From: an uncultured Planctomycetia bacterium
Lineage (GTDB): Bacteria; Planctomycetota; Phycisphaerae; FEN-1346; JAACEH01
Reading direction: 5' to 3'
DNA: 60,411 bases
Assembly (NCBI GenBank): GCA_903929765.1
Contig: CAIYVX010000079.1
Location: 1-60,411 of the forward strand
In this document: piece by piece, positions 1-7,225 of the stretch
How positions within the stretch are numbered: position 1 is the stretch's first letter
Layout: every line of letters starts with the position of its first letter
Position numbers and translations under genes: made by a program
Notes under the pieces: generated by a model
What the model was told of the DNA's origin: nothing
What the model saw: only the letters and a program-made list of their open reading frames with translations
The model's database searches: none

Positions 1-1578
1 GTAGTAGCCGGTGGCGGGCGTCGCCATGGCAACCACTCCGGTCGCGCCGGGGTTGTACGGACCGGCCGGGCTAACCGTCACCGTTCCCGTGCCGCTCGTG
101 GCCGGTTGGACCGTCACGTCGAAAGTGTTGACCGCAGGAGTGTAGCTGGCCGACAGGGTGACGGGGCCGGTGATGAGCATCGTGGTATTGGAAGCGCTGG
201 AGTCAGCAATGGTCGCGTTGGTCGCGGCCCAACTGACGAAGTTGTAGCCTCCGACGGGCACGACCGTGATGCTCACCGTCGTGTTGACGGGATAGCCGTT
301 GGTCAGGAAGGGTACGCCGTTGGAACAGGTGGCGACGGTGATGTTGCCGCTGGCGGACTGCTGGACGGTCACTGTGTCCAGTCCGGCAGAGGCCGTGACC
401 GTGGCCGCGTAGAGGTCAACCTCGGTCAGGCTGCCGGCCCAGATGGAGGTATTCATGGAAATCGTGAGGCTCGTCAGCACCCGGGTGCTGTCCAGGGTCA
501 GCGGCGCCGCCAATTCATAGAGGCTGGTCGCCCAGGCGCTCACCCTTTCATTCGTACCGTTGTCGTATATACCTTTATTGCACGTATAAAGAATGGTCGA
601 GTTCGGGAACATGCCGGTCGTTCCGCCGGAGTATCCCGTGCCGGTGATGAGCTTGACCGAGTTGCTGCCGGAGACGACGTTGGCGTAAACGGCCCAGAGC
701 TCCGCGCCCTGGGTACGCCGATACCCCATCCAGCTATAGGCGAAATTGAGGTCCGAGTAGTAGCCCGGGTTCACGGTGGTCGTCCGGGACACGCACTTCC
801 ACCCGTCTGTTATGTTTGCGTTAGCGCCCACGGCCATGGCGTTGGCTTTGCCGTTGCTGGCGGTCGAGGCCGGCGCGGCGACTTCCGACCAGTCGCCGGG
901 CAGGAGGTAGTTACCGCTCACGGAGGCGATGCAGTAGGTCCGCAAGTCGCCCGCGACCGTGGAATAGAGGAGGCCGTTCTCGGGCAGGGCCGTATTGCCG
1001 GTGAAGTTCTGCGTGGCCGGATTGGTATTATCTATGTAACAAGTGTACATATAGCTTGTGCCGGACAGCCCGTCGTTGGACGAAGTGTCGCAGGGGAATG
1101 AGGCATAATTATTACTACCATTGGTACTCTGAATGCCTTGCTTCTCCGTGCCTTGCCAGCCGATGATGCCCAGGTTGGACGCACTGGCCTGCGTGGCTTC
1201 CCGCGGGCCGACGAGGCAATCCATGTTGAACCCGCCGGAAATCTGGAGCGGCACGCGGGTGATGACGGTGTTGTAGACGGCGGTCAGGGTGCCGGAAACC
1301 GCGCCCATGTTATAGGTGGTCGAAGCCAGAGTGGAGTTGGTCATGGTCGCCGTGCCGTCGGTCCAGGTCCAATAGGCAAAGGTGTAGCGGGAGTTGGTGG
1401 CCGTGGCCACGACGGACACCGGGGTGCCCTGCGTGTATGACCCGGTCCCCGTCTCCGTACCGCCGAAGTACGGGTAGGCCGTGACGACCAGCGCATTCTG
1501 CCCCAGAGCCGTCCCGGCCAGCGAGAACAGGGCGGCAAACAGCACAACCAACAGCACCGACTGGCTTCGATTACGCAT
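1..1578 (-). CDS. Secreted protein with InlB-type repeats (3' end cut by window)
   Basis: An uninterrupted 526-codon frame begins at an ATG at 1578 and runs off the left edge. The start has a GGAGAG ribosome-binding site just upstream. Residues 7-24 form a hydrophobic signal peptide that ends near ALGQ. Residues about 29-75 resemble the divergent InlB B-repeat module (YFGG, then alternating T/S/V, then FAYWTWTDG and LTAVY). Similar modules recur at about 420-470 and from 480 onward (GGYNFVSW). The middle part (about 80-400) is rich in G, N, S and T and looks like an extracellular beta-fold with no named family I can assign. A cell-surface or secreted role is inferred. It is divergent from the regulator at 1899. 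Confidence 0.75.
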   Translation of the reverse strand, partial: MRNRSQSVLLVVLFAALFSLAGTALGQNALVVTAYPYFGGTETGTGSYTQGTPVSVVATATNSRYTFAYWTWTDGTATMTNSTLASTTYNMGAVSGTLTAVYNTVITRVPLQISGGFNMDCLVGPREATQASASNLGIIGWQGTEKQGIQSTNGSNNYASFPCDTSSNDGLSGTSYMYTCYIDNTNPATQNFTGNTALPENGLLYSTVAGDLRTYCIASVSGNYLLPGDWSEVAAPASTASNGKANAMAVGANANITDGWKCVSRTTTVNPGYYSDLNFAYSWMGYRRTQGAELWAVYANVVSGSNSVKLITGTGYSGGTTGMFPNSTILYTCNKGIYDNGTNERVSAWATSLYELAAPLTLDSTRVLTSLTISMNTSIWAGSLTEVDLYAATVTASAGLDTVTVQQSASGNITVATCSNGVPFLTNGYPVNTTVSITVVPVGGYNFVSWAATNATIADSSASNTTMLITGPVTLSASYTPAVNTFDVTVQPATSGTGTVTVSPAGPYNPGATGVVAMATPATGYY

Positions 1579-1898
1579 GACTTTTCTCTCCACAAAAAGT
1601 TTCCCTGTTCACGGCGTAGACCTGTGGACCACCCATTAGCATAAAGTGTACACCAAAACCAAGGTTTGTCAAACGGCTCCGCGGAAGGAAAGGCCAGGAC
1701 CAGATTCGGATGGTTGTTGCTGTAACATGTTGTGGAAACATCGGTTGTGAATCATAGTGGAGTTGTCGTCCACCACCACCTGAAAATTTTTTATAATTTT
1801 CTTGACAGGTCAAAACGAACTTTTGACGATGTAATTGGTACACTGTAACTGGCGCAGCGGCAAGGTTATGGTTGCTGCCGAATTTTCAGGAGCTTTAT
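1579..1898. promoter_or_regulatory. Divergent intergenic region with GTACAC motifs and TTGACA box
   Basis: This 320-base AT-richer gap separates the secreted protein and the divergent regulator. A TTGACA box lies at 1802-1807 reading rightward, but no good -10 box follows at 17 bases. An 8-bp palindrome GTGTACAC lies at 1646-1653, and a related GGTACAC lies at 1837-1843. The flanks of both match TTGGT..ACACT when read in opposite directions. These could be operators for the LacI/GntR-type regulator, but that is only inferred. No gene is visible. Confidence 0.3.
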
Positions 1899-3059
1899 AT
1901 GGCCCGACCCAAGTTACAGGGCAAGGTCGCTGGACAACTGCTCCGCAGGATCGCCGGCGAAGACTGGCCCAAGGGGGGGGGGGACCAGTTGCCGCCCATG
2001 CGTCAACTGGCGGCACAGTTACGCATCTCACCGACCACCCTGGCGGCCGCCATCAGGCAACTGGCCGGCCAGGGGTTGTTCGAAATGCGGCCGCGCAAAC
2101 GAATCCGGCTGGTCGCGGGGGCCGCGGAACTGGCCAGGCGCTTGTTGAAGCCGCCGCCCAAGCCACCGGAGCCGCGCCGCCTGGCCATTCTGACGATGGA
2201 TTATATTCGGCCGATGGGCAAAATCCCCTTCTACCAGATGATCGTTGACCAGATCATCACGGAGGCCCGCAAGCGGGGCCTGGAGGCGACCCTGGTCTGG
2301 TGGTCCGGGAAGGAGTCGCAGGTCGAGGTCGATGAGCTCCTGCGGTCCAGGTACGACGGCGCCGTGTGTATCGGCTTCGGCCATGCCCCGACTACGTCGC
2401 TGGTCTTGCTCCACGGGGCCGGATTCCCCTTGGTCTTCATGAACACGCAGATACCCGGAATCAGGTCGCCGGCCGTGGTTTTCGACCTTTTTCACGCCAC
2501 CCAGAGGATCGCCGAGGAACTGCGGAAACTGGGCCACCGCAACCTGTGCCTGATGGCCGATCCCTTGAACATCGGCGAGCTCGACGGTGTACCGGCGGGG
2601 TCGGGTGTCAGTCTCGGCTGGATGACTTACCTCCAGGAACAGGGCTTGCTCCCGACCTGCACTCTGCCGCTCTACCTGCCGTGGCGGCTGAACAACAAAG
2701 TCGTTTATGACCGCGGCTTCCGTCTGATTATGGCCAGCTCGGAGCGGCCCACCGCGATTGTCTTTCTCTTCAGCATCTGGGCCGGGGCCTTCCTGTCGGA
2801 CCCCGAGTTCAGCCGGCTGGAGGTTCCGGAGCAACTCAGCCTGGCCTTGCTGGAGATACCCACGGGCCTGCCCACCGTGCCCCACCGCCCGCCGCTGACC
2901 TATCTGGAGATCAACTTTACGCGTACGGCCCAGTGCCTGGTGGAAACCTTCGAAAAACTGCTCAATGGCGAAAGCAACCCGCCGATTATCCGGGTGGCCC
3001 TGGATCGGACTTTGACGGAAAGCATCGGTCCGCCTCCCGCCAGACCAGCGCCGGCCTGA
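1899..3059 (+). CDS. GntR-headed, LacI-type ligand-binding transcription regulator
   Basis: 386 residues. The N-terminal 70 residues are a winged helix of the GntR type (LPPMRQLAAQLRISPTTLAAAIRQLAGQGL). Residues about 100-380 are a periplasmic-binding-protein-like sensor domain of the LacI/GalR type (GFPLVFMNT, then ITGLP-type C-terminal strands). Such proteins control sugar or surface-protein genes in response to a small ligand. I chose the ATG at 1899 because AGGAG at 1888-1892 sits six bases ahead of it; an upstream in-frame start at 1872 would add nine residues and has no site. A run of 11 G (1973-1983) lies inside the HTH coding region and encodes KGGGD where relatives have a short PGxxLP turn. 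The likely target is the divergent gene at 1-1578. Confidence 0.75.
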   Translation: MARPKLQGKVAGQLLRRIAGEDWPKGGGDQLPPMRQLAAQLRISPTTLAAAIRQLAGQGLFEMRPRKRIRLVAGAAELARRLLKPPPKPPEPRRLAILTMDYIRPMGKIPFYQMIVDQIITEARKRGLEATLVWWSGKESQVEVDELLRSRYDGAVCIGFGHAPTTSLVLLHGAGFPLVFMNTQIPGIRSPAVVFDLFHATQRIAEELRKLGHRNLCLMADPLNIGELDGVPAGSGVSLGWMTYLQEQGLLPTCTLPLYLPWRLNNKVVYDRGFRLIMASSERPTAIVFLFSIWAGAFLSDPEFSRLEVPEQLSLALLEIPTGLPTVPHRPPLTYLEINFTRTAQCLVETFEKLLNGESNPPIIRVALDRTLTESIGPPPARPAPA

Positions 3060-3457
3060 CCGGCCGGCGGCGCAGGTGAATCAGTGTCTTCTTGACGGCT
3101 TCTTTGGGTAAATCATCCGAAACAACCGCTCACCGTACCGCCAGCCCGCTCATTCACTATTCGGCCATGCTCGGGGCAGCAGGGAGCGTGAGGCGAAAAA
3201 ACCACTTTGGAAAAAAACTGGAGAAAAAAATGAAAAATTCTGGCGGCAAATTCGGGATTAAGTGAACGGTTTTTTCGCGGCCGGATAATCGGCACAAATT
3301 ACCCAGATTACCAAGAAAAATGAGGGCTTGTTTGTCGTGTAACTCCTTGTTTTAAGGGTATTTACAAAAAATAGCAGATGGCGGTGGTGCTTGTTGGCTG
3401 GGAACGGTCGGAAGTCAATAAGGTCAAGAATCAGATGATAGATGTGCGGGGGTCGAT

Positions 3458-3486
3458 TTGACTCCGGGGCAATCGTGTGGTATATT
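3458..3486 (+). promoter_or_regulatory. Promoter (TTGACT-17-TATATT) for HTH-receiver gene
   Basis: TTGACT at 3458-3463 and TATATT at 3481-3486 are separated by exactly 17 bases. They stand 80 bases ahead of the gene at 3566, which leaves a leader of about 70 bases. The rest of the 3060-3565 gap is AT-rich and shows no gene. Confidence 0.6.
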
Positions 3487-3565
3487 GCTTTCAGCCTCGT
3501 GAAGGGGGCTTTGAGCGTGTGTGGTGCACATCTGTATCGCTGAGACTTTTGGCGGGGGTTTTACC

Positions 3566-4132
3566 ATGGTTAAGGACGTTTTTACGACCGGAGAGGTTGC
3601 GCGCATTTGTCGCGTGGCTCCTCGAACTGTGTCGAAGTGGTTCGACACGGGACAACTTCGGGGCTATCGGATTCCCGGCAGTAAAGACCGGCGGATTCCC
3701 AAGGATCAGCTCCTGCGGTTCATGCGGACGCACGGCATGCCGCTGCAGGGTCTGGAAGTGGGCGTGACGCGGGTGCTGATCGTGGACGGGGAATACGAGC
3801 TGGCCGATGTGCTGCGCTCGACGCTGGAGCGGGAGATCGGGTACTCGGTTCAGGTGGCCACGGGCGCCTTCGAGGCGGGGATGCTGGCGGACAGTTTCCG
3901 GCCGCACGTCATCCTGTTCGACCTGGGCCTGGCGGACTGCGATTCTCAGGCGGTGCTGAAGGCGTTGAGGTCCAACCCCGACCTGTCGGCGACGAAAGTG
4001 ATCGCCATCGGAGCCAACGAGCAAGACGGCCAGAAGTACACGGGTTTCGGGTTCGAGAGCTACCTGCCCAAACCGTTCGATCTGCGGACGGTGGTGCGGG
4101 AGATCGAGAACGCGACGAACGTGCTGACGTAG
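3566..4132 (+). CDS. Excisionase-type HTH fused to response-regulator receiver domain
   Basis: 189 residues. Residues 5-55 form a MerR/excisionase-type DNA-binding domain (FTTGEVARICRVAPRTVSKWFDTGQL, then YRIPGSKDRRIP). Residues about 67-185 are a receiver domain with a candidate phospho-acceptor D119 (ILFDL) and lysine K169 (LPKPFD). The acidic pair of a classic receiver is reduced to VDGE, and the conserved Thr/Ser is replaced (IAIGA), so phosphorylation may be weak or absent. This arrangement is frequent in planctomycetes. I prefer the ATG at 3566; an in-frame start at 3521 would add 15 residues that look non-conserved. It is a single gene between a good promoter and a strong terminator. 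Its targets are unknown. Confidence 0.75.
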   Translation: MVKDVFTTGEVARICRVAPRTVSKWFDTGQLRGYRIPGSKDRRIPKDQLLRFMRTHGMPLQGLEVGVTRVLIVDGEYELADVLRSTLEREIGYSVQVATGAFEAGMLADSFRPHVILFDLGLADCDSQAVLKALRSNPDLSATKVIAIGANEQDGQKYTGFGFESYLPKPFDLRTVVREIENATNVLT

Positions 4133-4156
4133 AAGTTATTCTCTGATTCGATGTTC

Positions 4157-4198
4157 GGGCCTTTCGTCCCTTTAGTGGGATGAAAGGCCCTTGCTTTT
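4157..4198 (+). terminator. Intrinsic terminator
   Basis: A 14-bp stem (GGGCCTTTCGTCCC with GGGATGAAAGGCCC, one G-T wobble) and a six-base loop TTTAGT are followed by TTGCTTTT. It lies 24 bases after the stop of the HTH-receiver gene. Confidence 0.85.
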
Positions 4199-4248
4199 GG
4201 CGGGGAAAACAAGGCCTGCATCCGGTGATTGGGTGAAACTGGTACACC

Positions 4249-4279
4249 CTCACCCTACCCTCTCCCAAGGGAGAGGGGT
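4249..4279. repeat. REP-like palindrome (CCCTCTCCC/GGGAGAGGG)
   Basis: A CCCTCACCCTACC lead-in is followed by CCCTCTCCC-AA-GGGAGAGGG, a short perfect inverted repeat. It lies in the gap between two converging transcription units. Similar sequences are widespread as extragenic palindromes in GC-rich bacteria. Confidence 0.5.
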
Positions 4280-4292
4280 GAAGAAACAAAAG

Positions 4293-4979
4293 CTATTCCG
4301 CGGGCCGTTGGGCGGGAGCGCGGCCGGGGGACGGCGGCGGGGCCAGTTCCGGCTCCGGGGCCGGACGGTCGGGGTTGATCAGGTCCTGGTAGCGCTGGTC
4401 GAGGAGTTTTTCGCGCAAGGTCTCCTGCTCTTTGAGTTGCTGGTGGAGTTTTTTGAGGCGTTCTTCGATGGCCTTGGCCATGGCCCGCTGGGTTTCCAGG
4501 CGGAGGTCGAACTGTTTCTGGAGGGCGTCCTTGAGCTTGGGGCCGAGGTCCTTGCGGTCGGCCTCGGCGGCGCTGCGATATTGTTTGGCCAGATCAACCA
4601 CACCAAATTCCGCCTGGACTTCCTCGATGGCCCGCTTGGCGTCCTGCGGGCGTTCGGCCGTCAGGTTGCGAAGTTGCTCGACGCGGCGATGGAGACGCCA
4701 GAGGCTGAGGCGCTTGTCCTGATCGCCGGCCTGGCTCAGTTTATCCATTTCGTCGGCAAAACGGGCGAGGCCGTTCTGGCGGAGCCACTCGGTGTCGGCC
4801 TTGATCTGTTCCTCGAAATGTTCGGCCAGGCGCCGGGCGCCGGGCGGCGGCGTCCGCTGGCCCGCTTCGGGGCTGCGCGGGGCAAAGGCCGAAGATTCGC
4901 CCGCGGGCGAAGCGGCCACGTTCCAGACGGCCAGGGCGACCAGAGCCAGGGCGGCCACCGCAATGAGAACCTTGTTCAT
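4293..4979 (-). CDS. Exported coiled-coil protein, third gene of sigma operon
   Basis: 228 residues. MNKVLIAVAALALVALAVWN is a signal peptide or membrane anchor. The rest is charged and helical (long E/K/R/Q runs at about 60-205) and ends in a proline-rich tail. This resembles periplasmic Spy/CpxP/ZraP-type or heavy-metal-sensor coiled coils, but no diagnostic motif is visible. The ATG at 4979 is preceded by GGAGGA; an upstream start at 5009 lacks support. It follows the anti-sigma gene with a 36-base gap, so it is probably co-transcribed and may sense or respond to envelope stress with that pair. Confidence 0.6.
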   Translation of the reverse strand: MNKVLIAVAALALVALAVWNVAASPAGESSAFAPRSPEAGQRTPPPGARRLAEHFEEQIKADTEWLRQNGLARFADEMDKLSQAGDQDKRLSLWRLHRRVEQLRNLTAERPQDAKRAIEEVQAEFGVVDLAKQYRSAAEADRKDLGPKLKDALQKQFDLRLETQRAMAKAIEERLKKLHQQLKEQETLREKLLDQRYQDLINPDRPAPEPELAPPPSPGRAPAQRPAE

Positions 4980-5015
4980 CCGTACTATCCTCCTACACGG
5001 GTGACACAATTAATC

Positions 5016-5573
5016 CTATCCGCCCAACTCATCCTCAATCTGTCCGACGCCGTCGCGCAAGTCGAGAAGTTCGCCGGTCAAGTCGGCCTTGTTGATTCCG
5101 GAGAACACCTGGTGGCCGGCCTGGGACCAGGCGTCGCCGGCGTTGAGGTCGGCCAGTTCGTCGGACATGACGCCGGAGTCGATGACGTTGGCGGTGGTGG
5201 CCGTCCACATCTGCCGCAACGCGGCGGCATCTGGCCCCGGGCGAAGCAGGTCGGCCATGATGCTCCAGCCGAAGACCACGGCCAAAGCTGCCGCCACGGC
5301 CAGGGCCGAACGGTAGCGCCGAACGAAGTTCGGCCGGATCAGCCGGTAACGGTGCAGGCGTCCGGCCGTAGCCGCATAAATCTTGCGCTCCACCGCCGGC
5401 GCGGGCCGAAGCTCGCTCAGGCGGCTCAGGGCGGCCAGGCCGCTGCGCAATTCCTCCAACTCGGCGGCACAAGCCGGGCAGGCCGCCAGGTGGGCGCGGA
5501 GGGCCGCAGCCTGGGGCGATTCCAGTTCGCCGGCAGCCAGCAGCAGAAGATTTTCGGAATTTTCACAGCCCAT
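5016..5573 (-). CDS. Anti-sigma factor with zinc-finger (zf-HC2) and one membrane segment
   Basis: 185 residues. The N-terminal anti-sigma zinc-binding motif has H28-x3-C32-x2-C35 (HLAACPAC). A single membrane helix follows at about 90-108 (LAVAAALAVVFGWSIMADLL), then a roughly 75-residue outer domain without known family. The protein would hold the ECF sigma factor encoded five bases upstream at the membrane and release it on a signal. The ATG at 5573 follows directly after the sigma stop codon (5579-5581), so the two are translationally close. Confidence 0.8.
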   Translation of the reverse strand: MGCENSENLLLLAAGELESPQAAALRAHLAACPACAAELEELRSGLAALSRLSELRPAPAVERKIYAATAGRLHRYRLIRPNFVRRYRSALAVAAALAVVFGWSIMADLLRPGPDAAALRQMWTATTANVIDSGVMSDELADLNAGDAWSQAGHQVFSGINKADLTGELLDLRDGVGQIEDELGG

Positions 5574-5578
5574 GATTC

Positions 5579-6199
5579 TCACTTCTTCCTCGGCGATTTC
5601 TTTTTCTCCGACTCTTTCTCCGCCGCTTCCAACTCGTGCCGCAACTTCAACAGTGCCCGATGGCTCCGGGCCAGAACGGTCCCGAGGGGGCAACCGCTGA
5701 TCTCGGCGATCTCGCGGAACGACAACTCGCTGTAGTGCCGCAAGGCCAGGACTTCGCGTTCCTCCCGCTCCAGGTGGCTCATGGCCGTTTCCAGGCGGGC
5801 CACCTCCTCGCGCCGCACCAACCCCTCGTCGGGCGGCTGGTCCACCGAGCGGTCCAGGACGCCAGGCTCGTCGGAGTCTTCGCTGCGGCCGGTCATGCTG
5901 CCGACCCACTCGCTGCTGGTGCGCCGCCTGGCCCAGTCGCGGACCCGGTTGGCGGCGATGCGAAAGATCCAGGCCTCGAACCGCCCCGACTCTTCGTAGC
6001 GACCGATGTTTTCGATCAGCCGCAGGAAAACGTCCTGGAGCAGGTCTTCGGCCAGGTGCCGGTCGCCGGTGGTGCGGGCCAGATAGGAGTAAAGCGGACC
6101 TCGAAAGGCTTCAAACAGCAACTCGAAGGCCGCACTATCTCCGTCTCGGCAGCGTGCCACCCAAGCGGCGAGGTTCTCAGGATCAATCTGCGGCGGCAT
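5579..6199 (-). CDS. ECF-type RNA polymerase sigma factor
   Basis: 206 residues. Region 2 is at about 25-95 (ARTTGDRHLAEDLLQDVFLR, then FEAWIFRIAANRVRDWARR). Region 4 is at about 135-190 (LEREEREVLALRHYSELSFREIAEISGCPLGTVLARSHRA). The linker between them is acidic, and the C-terminus is a lysine-rich tail (EKKKSPRKK). It heads a three-gene operon with its anti-sigma factor and an exported coiled-coil protein, a layout typical of envelope-stress control. Confidence 0.9.
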   Translation of the reverse strand: MPPQIDPENLAAWVARCRDGDSAAFELLFEAFRGPLYSYLARTTGDRHLAEDLLQDVFLRLIENIGRYEESGRFEAWIFRIAANRVRDWARRRTSSEWVGSMTGRSEDSDEPGVLDRSVDQPPDEGLVRREEVARLETAMSHLEREEREVLALRHYSELSFREIAEISGCPLGTVLARSHRALLKLRHELEAAEKESEKKKSPRKK

Positions 6200-6304
6200 C
6201 TGATCTATTGGTCCAAACGCGGCAACCCGGCGACTATTGCCCGGAAAAAAGGCAGAGCCGGGACGAAAATAAACCGGAATCCGCCGGGCCGGCCGGAATT
6301 CTGC

Positions 6305-6332
6305 TTGCGAACAAGGCCCGAAAAGCTATAAT
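6305..6332 (+). promoter_or_regulatory. Promoter (TTGCGA-16-TATAAT) for rpmB
   Basis: TATAAT at 6327-6332 is a perfect -10 box. TTGCGA at 6305-6310 is a fair -35 box, 16 bases away. The rpmB start codon is 46 bases downstream. Confidence 0.6.
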
Positions 6333-6377
6333 ACCGACTTCCGAGCGGCTTGGAAAGAGTGGGACTGGAGATTTGTC

Positions 6378-6653
6378 ATGCCTCGACAGTGTGATTTGTG
6401 CGGCAAGCATCCGACCTTCGGCAATACGGTGGCCCGGCGCGGGCGGGCCAAGTACCTGGGCGGCGTCGGCATCAAAACGACCGGCATCTCGCGCCGCAAG
6501 TTCGACGTGAACCTGCAAAAGGTGCGGGCCAAGACGGCCGATGGCACGGTCAAGCGGATGACCGTCTGCACGCAGTGCATCCAGACCGGGGTCATCGTCA
6601 AGCCGCCGAAACGGCCGAAGCTGGAAAAGAAGCCGGCGGAAGCGAAGGCGTAA
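6378..6653 (+). CDS. rpmB: 50S ribosomal protein L28
   Basis: 91 residues, a full-length L28. The N-terminus MPRQCDLCGKHPTFGN and the TVCTQCIQTG segment supply two CxxC pairs (C5/C8 and C67/C70), the zinc-binding form. The basic middle (ISRRKFDVNLQKVR) binds 23S rRNA. GGAG precedes the ATG. It has its own promoter; gatC follows after 156 bases and may be read through. Confidence 0.95.
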   Translation: MPRQCDLCGKHPTFGNTVARRGRAKYLGGVGIKTTGISRRKFDVNLQKVRAKTADGTVKRMTVCTQCIQTGVIVKPPKRPKLEKKPAEAKA

Positions 6654-6764
6654 AAAAAGCAGCATAGAACGAAGCAGAAATTCGGGCGATGGATGCTGGA
6701 TGGGCAAGCGGCAAAAAAAGCCCGACGAGCGTCTGTCGCCCGTTTCATTTTGCAGCGCGGGTGG

Positions 6765-6789
6765 CATGGCGGCGTTGTTTGCCGCCATG
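6765..6789. repeat. Perfect 9-bp stem hairpin before gatC
   Basis: CATGGCGGC and GCCGCCATG flank the loop GTTGTTT. The hairpin lies just before the gatC ribosome-binding site (GGAGAGG). It could be a REP-type repeat or affect translation. A degenerate relative (GGCGGCCGCTGTTTGCCGTCATG-like) is seen near 20756-20777. Confidence 0.4.
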
Positions 6790-6809
6790 TGGTATGGAGA
6801 GGAACAATC

Positions 6810-7109
6810 ATGGGTCTCCAACGGCAGGAAGTCGAAAAAGTCGCCAAACTGTCGCGCATCACCCTCGCCCCCGGCGAGGCGGAACAGTTGGCCGACCAGC
6901 TTTCCCGGGTCTTGGACTACATCGGCAAACTCAACGAACTGAAAACCGACGACGTCGCGCCGCTGAGCCACGCCCTGGCCGTGGCCAACGTCTTTCGCGA
7001 CGACGAGCCGCGCGAAAGCCTGCCGGTCGAAACAGTTTTGGCCAACGCCCCGAGCCGGACTGCCGCCGGTTTCAAAGTGCCGCGCGTGCTGGAAGGGGAC
7101 GAGGATTAA
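6810..7109 (+). CDS. gatC: Asp-tRNA(Asn)/Glu-tRNA(Gln) amidotransferase subunit C
   Basis: 99 residues, normal length for GatC. The sequence has the family pattern EVEKVAKLSRITLAPGEAEQL, then VLDYIGKLNELKTDDV, then DEPRESL and AAGFKVPRVLE. It is the small structural subunit that joins GatA and GatB. The ATG at 6810 has GGAGAGG upstream; an in-frame start at 6693 would only read through the hairpin region. gatA and gatB follow, giving gatC-gatA-gatB. Confidence 0.92.
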   Translation: MGLQRQEVEKVAKLSRITLAPGEAEQLADQLSRVLDYIGKLNELKTDDVAPLSHALAVANVFRDDEPRESLPVETVLANAPSRTAAGFKVPRVLEGDED

Positions 7110-7225
7110 TTGTCAGCCCCGAAGGGGCGAAAGTATTTAGCCGGTGGCGTAAGCCACCGGTATGGAGCCGCAAGAATTAATTTTTCTTCTTTTTCTTCTT
7201 AGCCCCAAAGGGGCGACAGATTATG
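7110..7225. repeat. GCCCCGAAGGGGC / GCCGGTGGCGTAAGCCACCGG composite palindromes
   Basis: Directly after the gatC stop lies AGCCCCGAAGGGGCG (about 7116-7130), then GCCGGTGGCG-TAA-GCCACCGG (about 7140-7160). A second GCCCCAAAGGGGCGACAG lies at about 7201-7218, just ahead of the gatA start. These match a dispersed planctomycete-type extragenic palindrome. The second copy sits where the gatA ribosome-binding site must be. Confidence 0.6.

Noticed and set aside
106-1440. Long plus-strand frames across the left edge
   Set aside because: They have high-Arg/Gly shadow composition and lie antisense to the clean secreted-protein frame with a signal peptide on the minus strand.
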